64,000 nt of DNA from Bacillus sp. FJAT-52991 (GCF_037201805.1 NZ_CP147404.1:3144501-3208500), one strand, 5' to 3'; numbered from the stretch's first letter, positions 36,161 to 45,557 are shown. Program-made: numbers and translations. The notes: generated from the letters alone by a model not told the origin.

Positions 36161-36229
36161 GTTGATCCTCCCATTTTTTGGTTAGTTTTCATTAGAAGAA
36201 GCGGTGTATTTTTTCACCGCTTCAATTGT

Positions 36230-36706
36230 TTAGGCTTGTGAGTCAAACATTGAACGCTTCGGCTGTCCGGTTTGTCCTTGAGTCGGATGGCTATACGTTG
36301 CATGTTCTGGTTGTGGTCTCATGAGACTCATGCTCATGTTGACAAACTGCAAGGATTGATAGATCAGCTGCTGGTTTAGCTCATTTTGTTCTTTGAGCTT
36401 TGTGACTTTTGCTGCTAGCTGTTCTTTCATAGCTTGAAGTTTGAGTTTTTCTTGTTCGGTGACTACTTCTTGACAATCGGTAAGCGTCGCATCTGCTTTT
36501 CCTGTCAGTTCAACTGCCAGCTGTTGCCGCTCTTTTTCCATTGTATTAATAGCAGCGACATATTTCTGCTCTTCCTTGAGCAATTGATCGAGTCCGTTCA
36601 TATCGTTTTGTTTAATAATGTCTGTTTTCTTTTCTGCTAGCGTATAGAGCATCTCATGCAGGCGGTTCATTGTGTCTAGTACGTCGATTAATTTTGGTGC
36701 AGACAT
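36230..36706 (-). CDS. flgN: Flagellar export chaperone FlgN
   Basis: 158 residues, all helical (FlgN/YvyG family: LIDVLDTMNRLHEMLYTLAEKKTDIIKQNDMNGLDQLLKEE), with long coiled-coil segments and a Gln/Pro-rich tail. It binds FlgK and FlgL before export. AGGGAG lies before the ATG. The position between flgM and flgK is conserved. Confidence 0.92.
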   Translation of the reverse strand: MSAPKLIDVLDTMNRLHEMLYTLAEKKTDIIKQNDMNGLDQLLKEEQKYVAAINTMEKERQQLAVELTGKADATLTDCQEVVTEQEKLKLQAMKEQLAAKVTKLKEQNELNQQLIYQSLQFVNMSMSLMRPQPEHATYSHPTQGQTGQPKRSMFDSQA

Positions 36707-36747
36707 GATGTCTCCCTCTGCTTTCTTGGCGGTGGGCCGCTAGTTAT

Positions 36748-37014
36748 TCATGGTTTTCTGAAAAAATTGATAAGTCCTTTGGCGATGTGTTCCGGATTCG
36801 GCTGATACTCCCCAGTAGCCACTTGCTGTTTCAGGCTAGAAATTTTCTCCTTACGCGCTTCTAACACTTTAGAGGCTTCTTGCATTTCCTTCGCTGCGGA
36901 CGAAATTTCGAGCTTATCTGCTTGCATCCCGGAAAGCTTCTTATTTTCTTCTTGTTTGTTCAATTGCTTTTGGTATGGGTTGATTCCGGATACGCCTGTT
37001 CGTTGAATTTTCAA
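36748..37014 (-). CDS. flgM: Anti-sigma-D factor FlgM
   Basis: 88 residues. The N-terminal MKIQRTGVSGINPYQKQ is typical; the C-terminal half (DKLEISSAAKEMQEAS...YQPNPEHIAKGLINFF) is the SigD-binding part. The start is a TTG at 37014 with GAGGG seven bases upstream; an ATG four bases earlier is out of frame and makes only ATG-CAT-TGA. It holds SigD inactive until the hook is complete. A perfect SigD promoter lies just upstream. Confidence 0.93.
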   Translation of the reverse strand: MKIQRTGVSGINPYQKQLNKQEENKKLSGMQADKLEISSAAKEMQEASKVLEARKEKISSLKQQVATGEYQPNPEHIAKGLINFFRKP

Positions 37015-37062
37015 TGCATATCCCTCGCTTTCTGATTTCCGTTTTACTACTATTTTTCCTTT

Positions 37063-37089
37063 ATATCGGCAAAAAGAAATGAAAGTTTA
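37063..37089 (-). promoter_or_regulatory. SigD promoter of flgM
   Basis: Minus strand TAAA, exactly 15 bases, GCCGATAT: a perfect match to the SigD consensus, between yvyF and flgM. It gives the anti-sigma gene and the flgN-K-L genes SigD-driven expression. Confidence 0.92.
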
Positions 37090-37122
37090 GTGACATTTAC
37101 TAAGCTGATTTTCCTATTTTCC

Positions 37123-37548
37123 CTATTTAAAACTTTTTTTATTGACGGCATAGTAAGTCGTTTGACGCTCATTCTCTTGTTTCTCTTCTCGAAACTTTTC
37201 TTCTCGCTTCAATTGTTTTATATCATCTTCAATTTGTTGTGTGCATTTCGCACAAAGCTTTCCTCTACTAATGATCGCTCCGCAACGGTCACATGGATAG
37301 CCCATGTTCGGAAAATGAGTCGCATGTAGACGACCTTTCTTCATCCATTTATGAATGAGCTCTTCGTCTACTCCTGTCACCTCTACAACACGCTCAATCG
37401 TTGCGGCACGATTTTCCCGTTGGCGCAAAAATTTATACACTTTTTCATACATTTGTTCTTCTTCCTTGGCACATTTCGAACATACATCGCGAAATGCATT
37501 GCTCATATATAGGTCACCACAGCGGGGACAATTAACGATTTCACTCAT
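37123..37548 (-). CDS. yvyF: YvyF family flagellar operon protein
   Basis: 141 residues from ATG 37548, seven bases behind GGAGG. Two zinc-ribbon-like pairs occur at the N-terminus (CPRCGDLY, CSKCAKEE) and another set further on (CDRCGAIISRGKLCAKC). The segment VTGVDEELIHKWMKKGRL resembles a MerR/YjcZ-type helix-turn-helix. The family accompanies flgM in Bacillaceae (TIGR03826). A regulatory role is likely but not established. Confidence 0.88.
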   Translation of the reverse strand: MSEIVNCPRCGDLYMSNAFRDVCSKCAKEEEQMYEKVYKFLRQRENRAATIERVVEVTGVDEELIHKWMKKGRLHATHFPNMGYPCDRCGAIISRGKLCAKCTQQIEDDIKQLKREEKFREEKQENERQTTYYAVNKKSFK

Positions 37549-37583
37549 GGTCATTCCTCCAACTACTTTCTTCTATAGCTAAT

Positions 37584-38288
37584 TTACCCTCGAATGAGTG
37601 TAAAGGAGCAGACTTCCTTGGCTCCTGCTTCCCTTAGTAGTTTGGCTGCCTGTCTAAGCGTAGAGCCTGTAGTATATATATCGTCAAAAATTAATATTTT
37701 TTCATCTTGGCAATCATTTTTTTCATTTAAACGAAACACTTGCTTGGCATTGATGCGCTCTATTCGTGATTTCTTTGACTGTTTTTCCGTATGCACCCGC
37801 TCCATCATTTCCGTTACTTGGATGCCTGCTTCGGTTGCTAATGCCTTTGCTTGGTTAAATCCCCTCTCACGAAGCCGCTCATCACTTAATGGAATAACAG
37901 TCGCTTGATCATAATCTAGCTTTTCTATCACTCGGCGAATATCCGCTGCAAAGCTACGAGCGAGCACATAATCGCCGCGATATTTAAAGCGTGCGACCCA
38001 CTCCTTCATTGCGTCATTGTAGATAAATATAGAGATGTTTTTTTCTAGTACTCCTTGAAATAACGGGTCCTGTTCCCAGTGCAAGCAATCTTGACACCAT
38101 CCATCCTTTTTATACGCATCCTCGAGTTCATCAAGCGGCCGCGAACATTTTTGACAGCGTTCACCTTCAATTCGCACAAACATTTCCCGGCATTTGTCGC
38201 ACAGCTCGGTCGCTTCCTCTATGCATAAAAACTGGCGCCAATTCAATTGTAACATCGTTTCCTGATGGCACAATAAGCATCTACTCAT
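37584..38288 (-). CDS. comFC: Competence protein ComFC, phosphoribosyltransferase-like
   Basis: 234 residues. The N-terminal zinc-binding cysteines are CLLCHQE and CDKCREMF with CQKCSRPL. The C-terminal PRTase-like fold has ILIFDDIYTTGSTLRQAAKLL, the phosphoribosyl-binding loop. It is needed for DNA uptake during transformation and interacts with ComFA. Its ATG overlaps the comFA stop (ATGA). comFB, which lies between them in B. subtilis, is absent. Confidence 0.94.
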   Translation of the reverse strand: MSRCLLCHQETMLQLNWRQFLCIEEATELCDKCREMFVRIEGERCQKCSRPLDELEDAYKKDGWCQDCLHWEQDPLFQGVLEKNISIFIYNDAMKEWVARFKYRGDYVLARSFAADIRRVIEKLDYDQATVIPLSDERLRERGFNQAKALATEAGIQVTEMMERVHTEKQSKKSRIERINAKQVFRLNEKNDCQDEKILIFDDIYTTGSTLRQAAKLLREAGAKEVCSFTLIRG

Positions 38289-39634
38289 CCGTCAATCAGC
38301 CCCCTCTCCCGTCCTTCCTTGTTCATCGCTTCAATATGAGCGATCGCTCGTAGCATCGCTTTCGTGCGACCAAAGTGAAAAAATGTGACAACCCCATCTG
38401 GAAAATCAGCACTTCGCCCGGCCCGACCAGCGATTTGCACGAGTGCACTTTCAGTGAAAATATCATCCTCCGCCCCGATCACCGCCACATCAATATTCGG
38501 AAAGGTCACGCCTCGTTCCAAAATTGTTGTCGTTAAAAGTAAGAGGAGCTTTTTTTCTCGCATAAGAGCGACTTTTTCTTTTCTTTCGGGATCTTCGGCA
38601 TGAACAGCTTGAATATGCGGGTCTAACTGTTGAAAAATGGGCAAAGCTTGTTCCATTAGGTCAATATGAGGGAAAAAGAGGAGTGCTTGTTTATCTGAGG
38701 CAAGTCGAGACTTCACCCAATCTTCCACTTTTGGTGGGATTTTCCCTTTGATGAAGGCCTTTTGCCAGCGGCCACACCAACGCACTTGCGGGACTGGTAG
38801 CGGATAACGATGAAAACGTGCAGAGATCTTCGTATGATTTCTTTTACCCAATTTACATTCTAATTGCCATTGTTCGTTCGGAGTCGCTGTTAAATAAATG
38901 AGGGCCGAGTTTGGCTTGCGGGATTTGTGGACTGCAAACTGTAACGCGGGATCATAGAAGTAAGGGAAGGCATCGACTTCATCGACAATCATCACATCAA
39001 ATGCTTCTTGAAAACGGAAAAGCTGATGCGTTGTCGTGACAACGAGGGAGCTATATTTATGACGATCGGGGCTGCCACCGTAAAGAGCAGCGACACCAAC
39101 AGTCGGAAAGACCTTTTGTAGCCTTGGAGCCAACTCTAGCACGACATCCGTTCTTGGTGTGGCGATGCACACTCGTTTTTTTGCTTGCAGAGCCGTTTCA
39201 ATACCACGGAATAACACCTCTGTTTTTCCAGCGCCGCATACCGCCCAAATCAGCCACTCACTATTTTCTTCCACCGCCTCGACGACTGCATCAGAAGCTA
39301 CAAGCTGCCCTTTCGACAACTGACCTTCCCAATTCAATCGACCATCTTCACGCTTGATCGGAGCTGAGCCCGTCCAGCACACAAGCCGAGAACACTCCGA
39401 CACTCGCCCCATCATTAAACAATGACGGCAATACGTGCACATTTGACCACAGCGGGCACATGGGAATGAAGCAAAAAGTTCATCGTTATGATTGCCACAT
39501 CTAGCACAGTGATATTGATTTTTTTCTTTGAACACACCTTGGAGAAATTGAACAGGTTGATCCTGAAGGGGAAAGGGGATTTCTTCTTGAAGCAATAATC
39601 GCCCGGAGAGGAAGAAAGACAACTCTTGATTCAT
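38285..39634 (-). CDS. comFA: Competence DNA-translocation ATPase ComFA
   Basis: 449 residues. An N-terminal four-cysteine finger (CARCGNHN, CARCGQMCTYC) precedes a superfamily 2 helicase core: Walker A in CGAGKTE near residue 137, DEVDAF near 219, LTATPNEQ as motif III and QIAGRAGRS as motif VI. It pulls single-stranded DNA through ComEC. AAGGAG precedes the ATG. It is followed by comFC in a coupled operon. Confidence 0.95.
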   Translation of the reverse strand: MNQELSFFLSGRLLLQEEIPFPLQDQPVQFLQGVFKEKNQYHCARCGNHNDELFASFPCARCGQMCTYCRHCLMMGRVSECSRLVCWTGSAPIKREDGRLNWEGQLSKGQLVASDAVVEAVEENSEWLIWAVCGAGKTEVLFRGIETALQAKKRVCIATPRTDVVLELAPRLQKVFPTVGVAALYGGSPDRHKYSSLVVTTTHQLFRFQEAFDVMIVDEVDAFPYFYDPALQFAVHKSRKPNSALIYLTATPNEQWQLECKLGKRNHTKISARFHRYPLPVPQVRWCGRWQKAFIKGKIPPKVEDWVKSRLASDKQALLFFPHIDLMEQALPIFQQLDPHIQAVHAEDPERKEKVALMREKKLLLLLTTTILERGVTFPNIDVAVIGAEDDIFTESALVQIAGRAGRSADFPDGVVTFFHFGRTKAMLRAIAHIEAMNKEGRERGLIDG

Positions 39635-39870
39635 GTAGTCAACTCCTTACATATAATTTTGTCTTACATTAGTAGTATATAGGAGTCACTCAGTCATTTC
39701 ATTGCTCACGAGTAGTAAATTCTCTAGTTTTTTCGACACAATTATTGTTTTTCCTGTCTTTTCCATCATTCATTTTTAATAATAACTCTGTAATGGTGCT
39801 ATATTCTAATAGAGAAAAAATGGTGGTATGATAAAATAATACAATGATTTTTTGTTAGAAAGGGGTTATT

Positions 39871-41628
39871 ATGCGAAAGTTTATAATAGGCTTGGCTGTT
39901 TTCATTTTGGTTTTAATATTTGCCATACAGGCCTCAATGCAGACATTTGATGATACGAAAAAGCAGCGGGCTCATAAAGAGAGTGAGACACTAACGGATG
40001 CTGGAACAGTTTCTGGTAATGATAAAAATTCATCTGAGGTAACGATCCCAATAGACGATAAACAATATATCAAAGTTCGAATGAATACTAATGAAGTGCC
40101 GCTCACTTATCACAAGCGTACAACCGACGTTCATATTCGTTCAACAGACACACACTATTACTATCATATGGGCGATCCATCAAAACCCCTTGGGTCTATG
40201 CGAGTAACCTTAAGAAAACTCGACAATGGCGATGTCTTTGTTTTCACGAAATTTGTTAATAATAGTAACAGTGACTACTCTGCGTCTGTAATTATGCCGT
40301 TCCAACAATCTGATCATTATACTTTAACAAAGTATGAATCTTACGGAAAAGTGAATCAAACTCATGATTCAACGTTTGGAGTCGACCCAACTTCTCATCC
40401 TATCGGTATTCTATCTACTAAAAAAGGGAACGCAACGACAAACGAAGTGATGATGGGCAAAAACTATGTATCTCTTCATCGTCAACAAAATTATTCAAAT
40501 GGACAGAAATCTGTTCTTCGTGAATTTAAAGATGAATATGAAAGCTACCAAATTTATGAGGACAAAGAGAAAAATCTAATCACTTCTCACTTGAACATGT
40601 CGGTCAAAGGAAAATCCATCTCTGAAAACTGGGCACTCATTTCCCAAAAACCACTATTTGCGAGTGCTACCAATCGAGATGAATGGTTCAAACGTACGAT
40701 CAAAGAATACCGAGTAATTAACAAGTGGCTCACAGCTGACGGTGCTTATACAAAGCTACCATGGTCAATCGAACCCAGCTATAAAATGGGCTTCGGTCGT
40801 AGCATTGGTAACTTGGAAGGTAGTATTTATTTAGATGCCTATAGCGAGAACAAAGAGCGTTACTTCTACGACCTAGTTATTAATTCCATTGCTGATCTTG
40901 ATACACTTTCCAAAGGGGCGTTGACAGCTGGAAAGTCACCGATATTTCTAACAGAATATACAAGCACCTATTTGAAAGAACCATACGGTTTTACTGCTCC
41001 TTATGTGGATACTCGCCATAATGAAAAAGCCGCACTATTTTTGAAAAATTCAAGTGAAATATTGAATATTCCTGAGCTCAAAAATGTCAACCTGCGTTAT
41101 GCAGATTTCCTTGTCGACCAAAAAGAAGCGAAAAATGTTATAAATATCACACCATCAGGCTATCTTATTGCTGACTATTATTCTCCAGAGAGTAAGGTCA
41201 TTACCCACGCATCACTTAACCATGCACTTGGGGAAATGAGATTATTATTGGAAACATATCAACAAACAAATAACCCCGTATATTTGAATACCGCTCAAGA
41301 AATACAAGCAGGTATTGAAAACCTTTATCCTGGTTGGATTCGTAGCAATGGTGATCTATGGTATCATATTGATGCTAAGAAGAATTTTGGGGGCACGGAT
41401 TATACTTGGCTGACATTGATGGATTTGCTACTAAATCAGAAGGAACTTGAAGAAGTGGGTCTATCACGTAGCCCAATCTTTGACAAAATGATTCGTTCTA
41501 AAGCAACATATTTAGTAGATAATAAAATTGCTATCAAACCAGAAATCATTTCTCTTCTTAAAGAGCAAGGCTTTGATGACCTCGCCAACAGAGCGATTAG
41601 CGCCGAGACACATAGCAAAGAAACTTAA
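39871..41628 (+). CDS. Membrane-anchored protein with possible glucuronyl-epimerase-like C-terminus
   Basis: 585 residues. An N-terminal membrane anchor or signal (FIIGLAVFILVLIFAIQ) is followed by a beta-rich region of about 200 residues and a helical C-terminal half. The latter includes GYLIADYYSPES, HASLNHALGEMRLLLETYQQTNNPVYL and TDYTWLTLMDLLL. The aromatic/His helical pattern recalls the alpha/alpha-toroid of D-glucuronyl C5-epimerases, but this is a weak resemblance. It stands alone with AAAGGGG before its ATG, between comFA and degV, where B. subtilis has no gene. A surface polysaccharide role is possible. Confidence 0.75.
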   Translation: MRKFIIGLAVFILVLIFAIQASMQTFDDTKKQRAHKESETLTDAGTVSGNDKNSSEVTIPIDDKQYIKVRMNTNEVPLTYHKRTTDVHIRSTDTHYYYHMGDPSKPLGSMRVTLRKLDNGDVFVFTKFVNNSNSDYSASVIMPFQQSDHYTLTKYESYGKVNQTHDSTFGVDPTSHPIGILSTKKGNATTNEVMMGKNYVSLHRQQNYSNGQKSVLREFKDEYESYQIYEDKEKNLITSHLNMSVKGKSISENWALISQKPLFASATNRDEWFKRTIKEYRVINKWLTADGAYTKLPWSIEPSYKMGFGRSIGNLEGSIYLDAYSENKERYFYDLVINSIADLDTLSKGALTAGKSPIFLTEYTSTYLKEPYGFTAPYVDTRHNEKAALFLKNSSEILNIPELKNVNLRYADFLVDQKEAKNVINITPSGYLIADYYSPESKVITHASLNHALGEMRLLLETYQQTNNPVYLNTAQEIQAGIENLYPGWIRSNGDLWYHIDAKKNFGGTDYTWLTLMDLLLNQKELEEVGLSRSPIFDKMIRSKATYLVDNKIAIKPEIISLLKEQGFDDLANRAISAETHSKET

Positions 41629-41728
41629 CTTAGATGAATTGCCAGAAACACATTCATTCTACCGAGTCGATCAATGGACAATACAATTCATAAAGTTTTA
41701 CCTTTTATAGATTGATTATTAATTGAAC

Positions 41729-41763
41729 AAAGAGGCTGACTCCTTCATGAGATCAGCCTCTTT
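41729..41763. terminator. Bidirectional terminator
   Basis: Perfect 11-base stem (41729-41739/41753-41763) between the convergent 585-residue protein gene and degV. Confidence 0.88.
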
Positions 41764-41769
41764 CATTTA

Positions 41770-42615
41770 TCAATTTCTCTTCACCCAACCCATGCCAAGT
41801 GAACCTTCACCTAAGTGTGTACCGATGACGGGACCGAAGTAGCCGATGTCGAATTCGGCTTCCGGAAAGCGCTGTTGCAGACTTTCGCACCATTCATTTG
41901 CTTCTTGTTCACGATTGGCGTGAATAATGACCGCTTGAAGCGGCTCGCCTTTTTTGTAATCCTCTTCGAATAAATCAGCGACGCGTTTTAAAGCTTTTTT
42001 ACTTGTACGAATTTTTTCAAATGGGACGATAAGTTTATCCACAAAGTGAAGAATTGGCTTTACTTGTAATAATCCACCAATAAATGCTTGGGCACCATTT
42101 AGGCGACCTCCACGCTTTAAATGGTTTAAGTCATCGACCATGAAATACGCACGAATGAATGGTTTCATCTCTTGAAGTGCTGCTAGGATTTCTTCAGGCC
42201 CTTGTCCTTGATTGGCTAACTCCGCTGCTCGAAGCACATAAAAAGCTTGGGGCCCACAGCTAATTTCAGAATCGAAGGAATACACATCAAGTCCTTCTAC
42301 CATTTCACCAGCTGCAATTGACGTCTGGAACGTACCGCTAATGCCACTGGATAAATAAACGCCCACGACCGCATCATAATCTTTGGCCAACTCTTCATAT
42401 AATTTCACAAACTGACCGATCGGCGGCTGTGAAGTGGTTGGAAATTTTTCCTCTTCGCGAACTTTTTCGTAAAACTGTTCAGCCGTAATATCAAGTTCTT
42501 CCCGATATGTGTCTTGCCCGATAATCACACTTAATGGGATCATATGTATGTTTAATTGGTCACGCAATTCTTTCGGAAGATAGGCTGTACTATCCGTTAC
42601 AATTGCCGTTTTCAT
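41770..42615 (-). CDS. degV: DegV family fatty-acid-binding protein
   Basis: 281 residues, the same length as B. subtilis DegV. It starts MKTAIVTDSTAYLPKEL; SSGISGTFQTS and FDSEISCGPQAFYVLRAAELA are the lipid-binding family motifs, and HLGEGSLGMGW ends it. DegV/FakB proteins bind a fatty acid, usually for FakA phosphorylation. In B. subtilis the gene is adjacent to degU; here three extra genes separate them. Confidence 0.93.
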   Translation of the reverse strand: MKTAIVTDSTAYLPKELRDQLNIHMIPLSVIIGQDTYREELDITAEQFYEKVREEEKFPTTSQPPIGQFVKLYEELAKDYDAVVGVYLSSGISGTFQTSIAAGEMVEGLDVYSFDSEISCGPQAFYVLRAAELANQGQGPEEILAALQEMKPFIRAYFMVDDLNHLKRGGRLNGAQAFIGGLLQVKPILHFVDKLIVPFEKIRTSKKALKRVADLFEEDYKKGEPLQAVIIHANREQEANEWCESLQQRFPEAEFDIGYFGPVIGTHLGEGSLGMGWVKRN

Positions 42616-42727
42616 ATTTATACCTACCTTATTTTCAAATTTGACGTTAGAAGTGCCATGTTCTTCTTATTCTATAAGAAAAGAGTAGCTTTTGCACGAT
42701 TTTCGTACAATTTTATTCTCGTTAACT

Positions 42728-42772
42728 ATAAAAGACTGCCCCAAAGAGCCAAGTCTTTTGGAAACAGTCTTA
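42728..42772 (-). terminator. Rho-independent terminator
   Basis: Stem AAGACTG/CAGTCTT extended by an inner TTCCAAAAGA/TCTTTGG pairing, with T-rich tail on the minus strand, just after the 167-residue protein gene. Confidence 0.75.
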
Positions 42773-42779
42773 TTTTTCC

Positions 42780-43280
42780 TTACTTTTTAATTAATACCGC
42801 TGTAAATGTGACTGGACCATTTAGAAAAACATCATCTCCATCTGGTTGTAATGTCACCGTGTATGTCAAGTTTCGGTCATTGGAATCGATTACATCTACA
42901 TGAGCTAATGGCTCTACCACTTGATCATCATTACCTTCATCATCAATCTCAATTCTTGCTAAATAAATCTCTTGGCCTGGGATAAATACCAGTGGGCTGC
43001 CTTTAAAGATTCTCATTACCACTTCACGAACATTATTATCATCATTATCTAATCCGAAAACACCGTTTAGCCAAACGAGATTTCCTTTCTTCACTTCATC
43101 CAAAGTAACTGAAGCTACAGGCGTTTGAACATCTTCTGGCAATTCGAAACGGTTGTCAATTGAGATGTTGGGATCTAGTGTAAAAAACTCAAAATCAACG
43201 AAACTGGCTTGCTTATTTTTTTGAGAATGATCGTCTTTCCAATCTTTATCTTTATGTCCACTGCACTGTCTACACATCAT
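42780..43280 (-). CDS. Uncharacterised acidic protein, possible spore-surface component
   Basis: 166-167 residues. Three ATG codons follow AGGAGG directly (GTG-ATG-ATG-ATG); the second has the best spacing and is used here. CRQCSGHKDKDWKDDHSQKN opens the protein. The rest is beta-rich and acidic (NGVFGLDNDDNNVREVVMRI, GQEIYLARIEIDD, LTYTVTLQPDGDD). No signal peptide or membrane segment is seen. The style recalls Bacillus exosporium/coat proteins such as the ExsC-like group, but I cannot assign it firmly. Confidence 0.7.
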   Translation of the reverse strand: MMCRQCSGHKDKDWKDDHSQKNKQASFVDFEFFTLDPNISIDNRFELPEDVQTPVASVTLDEVKKGNLVWLNGVFGLDNDDNNVREVVMRIFKGSPLVFIPGQEIYLARIEIDDEGNDDQVVEPLAHVDVIDSNDRNLTYTVTLQPDGDDVFLNGPVTFTAVLIKK

Positions 43281-43399
43281 CATCACCTCCTCTCTTATAC
43301 TTCCATTAAATTCAAGAAAGGGAGGTTTGGAATGGGTTAGAAGTTTAGTAGGTTAAAAAAATGTTTATTAAACCTATTTTTTACATATATAAACCCCAT

Positions 43400-43438
43400 A
43401 AAAAAACAGGCTGCTCTCTTTAAGAAACAGCCTGTTTC
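43400..43438 (-). terminator. Terminator of luxS
   Basis: Inverted repeat AAACAGGCTG/CAGCCTGTTT, with T7 on the minus strand. Confidence 0.85.
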
Positions 43439-43440
43439 TG

Positions 43441-43908
43441 TTAAAAAATTTCCGTCCACTCGCTGCGCTTTTCCAGTATGCCTTGAGCGATCTCTTTTGC
43501 ACCTTCTAAGCTGTGACTTGCCGCCCAACCACATTGCACTTCATTGCAAGCGGGCACCTCGGTCGCCTCGAGCACATCCTGCAACGTCCGCTCGACAATT
43601 CGCAAAATATCTTCATAATTATCATGATTAATAACGGACAAATAATAACCTGTTTGGCAACCCATTGGACTAATATCAACAATTTTCTCTGAGTGATTAC
43701 GACTGAATTCTGCCATCATATGCTCCAATGAATGAAGAGCAGGCATGTCCATATGCTCCAGATTTGGCTGACAAAAACGAAGGTCATATTTATGAATTTT
43801 GTCTCCGTTGACTCCTTCTTTTATGCCAGCCAATCGAATATATGGCGCCTTCACTTTTGTATGGTCCAAATTAAAGCTTTCAACGTTCATTCGCTGTTGA
43901 TTTGTCAT
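43441..43908 (-). CDS. luxS: S-ribosylhomocysteine lyase LuxS
   Basis: 155 residues from ATG 43908, eight bases after AAAGGGG. The metal site HSLEH, the catalytic Cys in [10 protein letters not shown] and the third ligand in NEVQCGW are all present. It splits S-ribosylhomocysteine into homocysteine and the AI-2 precursor. The protein shows clear differences from B. subtilis LuxS (for example [18 protein letters not shown]), so it is a divergent family member. It is monocistronic with its own terminator. Confidence 0.96.
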   Translation of the reverse strand: MTNQQRMNVESFNLDHTKVKAPYIRLAGIKEGVNGDKIHKYDLRFCQPNLEHMDMPALHSLEHMMAEFSRNHSEKIVDISPMGCQTGYYLSVINHDNYEDILRIVERTLQDVLEATEVPACNEVQCGWAASHSLEGAKEIAQGILEKRSEWTEIF

Positions 43909-43960
43909 GTATTGCACCCCTTTGATTATAAATTGTCTTTATTATAACAATATTTAGATA

Positions 43961-44497
43961 TTATTGCATAGCAGACAAAGCGGCTTGTTTCCATTCTCCT
44001 TCTTCCTTTTTAAACGTCATCACTTGTCGTGTCTCATTCTCAACTTCTTTCCCTGTTTCTAAATCCTTCGTAACTGATTTCATAACGATAAATATATGAG
44101 CTTCTTGTTTTTCTTCATCATATTTGATGATTTCCGTATGCTGTGGCTCCATTTTCAAGTCATATACATCAAACCTTTTTTCTAAATATTGACGCTCTTC
44201 TTCGATATCCCTAGTATTCTTAGATAGTGTATCTAAGTAACCATCTACGTCCTTAGAGTTAAATGCCGAAATGTGCTGATCAAATGCAGCCATTATTTCT
44301 TCCTTTATTTCAGGAGGCAAATTTTTCGCTTCCTCGATTGGTTGCTTTACCGTTTGACTTTGTGTCTCATTCGTTTCTGGCTTCGCTTCTTCTACTTGCT
44401 TTGACTCTTCCTTCTTCTCTTGCTCCTCCTCCGCTCCACAGCCGACAAGCAGAGCACTAGTTAACAAAGCAAGGCCAATCCATTTCAACCTTAACAT
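43961..44497 (-). CDS. Lipoprotein with NTF2-like domain
   Basis: 178 residues from ATG 44497. The signal peptide ends at lipobox LLVGCG near residue 20. A low-complexity Glu/Lys/Gln linker of about 45 residues follows, then a domain of about 110 residues (FDQHISAFNSKDVDGYLDTLSK...TRQVMTFKKEEGEWKQAA) of the SnoaL/NTF2-like type. Exported to the outer face of the membrane. The function is unknown. A longer reading frame upstream has no ribosome site. Confidence 0.82.
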   Translation of the reverse strand: MLRLKWIGLALLTSALLVGCGAEEEQEKKEESKQVEEAKPETNETQSQTVKQPIEEAKNLPPEIKEEIMAAFDQHISAFNSKDVDGYLDTLSKNTRDIEEERQYLEKRFDVYDLKMEPQHTEIIKYDEEKQEAHIFIVMKSVTKDLETGKEVENETRQVMTFKKEEGEWKQAALSAMQ

Positions 44498-44684
44498 ATT
44501 TATCCACGTCCCTTCCGTACTATTGTATGTTAAAACTGAGGTATTCCTCAACTGAAAGAAAGGAGACAGATCAATGATCGGAATACACACACACCTTAAA
44601 TGAGGAATATTATCAAGAAAAGGTATGAGATCAGGCGGATTTCACTCTTGATCAGGAACAGATTCCCCACAATTGGGCGGCTCT

Positions 44685-44812
44685 CATCTTTAATCAGTCG
44701 CGACAACTACATAATCAGTCGCCTATGACCGACAATCAGCCACAGGGCCCTTTTTGGACAAAAAACTAGCCCCATTCAGTCGGCATTTGCTCCGAATCAG
44801 TCACGACAATCA
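44685..44812. repeat. Cluster of AATCAGTCGC-like decamers
   Basis: At least five imperfect copies of (A/T)TCAGTCGC, some followed by GACAA, occur in about 125 bases between degU and the lipoprotein gene. There is no open frame. A single further copy lies near 52023, upstream of secA2. They may be remnants of a small dispersed repeat. Confidence 0.55.
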
Positions 44813-44813
44813 C

Positions 44814-44847
44814 ACAAAAAAGACCGCCCGTTAGATGGACGATCTTT
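44814..44847 (-). terminator. Terminator of degSU
   Basis: An 11-bp stem with two G-T pairs (44819-44829/44837-44847), followed by T6 on the minus strand. Confidence 0.88.
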
Positions 44848-44853
44848 GGTTGA

Positions 44854-45534
44854 TTATCTCACTTCTACCCAGCCTTTTTTAATGGCGGTGACAACCGCTT
44901 GAGTACGGTCATTAACGTTCATTTTTTGCAGTATATTGCTGACGTGGTTTTTGACGGTTTTTTCACTGATGTATAGAGCATCTCCAATGCCTCGGTTACT
45001 TTTTCCGTCAGCTAGAAGTTGTAGCACTTCACATTCACGGCGCGTGAGTAAATGAAGTGGACGGCGCACTTCTACTTGTTGGAAGCCCTTTCCTTTTCCT
45101 TCATCATTTGCTAGGCGACGATAATCTTTAATGAGGTTGTGAGTCACGCGTGGATGTAAGTAAGAGCCTCCATCGGAAACTACTTTGACTGCTTCAATTA
45201 AAGCGTCTGCATCCATTTCTTTCAATAAATAACCCATAGCTCCAGATTTTAAGGCATGTGTAACATAATTCTCATCATCGTGAATACTTAAAATGATGAC
45301 TTTCGTATTCGGAAACTTGTCCACAAGCTCACGTGTCGCCTCGACCCCGTTGATTTGCGGCATATTGATATCCATCAAAACAACGTCCGGACTATGTTCA
45401 ATGACGAGCTTCATCGCTTCCGCTCCGTCATCTCCTTCAGCTACCACGTCAAATGATTCTTCAAATTCTAAAATTCGCTTAACTCCCTCGCGAAATAATT
45501 GATGGTCATCGATAATAACGATATTTGTTTTCAT
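44854..45534 (-). CDS. degU: Response regulator DegU
   Basis: 226 residues (B. subtilis 229) from ATG 45534, behind AAAGGGGG. The receiver domain has the acidic pair IIDDHQLF, the phosphorylated Asp in VLMDINMPQ and the Lys in LLKEMD. A LuxR-type helix-turn-helix ([28 protein letters not shown]) ends the protein. It controls exoenzymes, competence, motility and biofilm genes. It lies 23 bases after degS. Confidence 0.97.
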   Translation of the reverse strand: MKTNIVIIDDHQLFREGVKRILEFEESFDVVAEGDDGAEAMKLVIEHSPDVVLMDINMPQINGVEATRELVDKFPNTKVIILSIHDDENYVTHALKSGAMGYLLKEMDADALIEAVKVVSDGGSYLHPRVTHNLIKDYRRLANDEGKGKGFQQVEVRRPLHLLTRRECEVLQLLADGKSNRGIGDALYISEKTVKNHVSNILQKMNVNDRTQAVVTAIKKGWVEVR

Positions 45535-45557
45535 CTTACTTCCCCCTTTATACAATG

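Noticed and set aside
41528..41710. 60-codon frame overlapping the end of the 585-residue protein
   Set aside because: Mostly inside the real gene in another frame, with no ribosome site. The short tail after 41628 looks protein-like but is too little to call.
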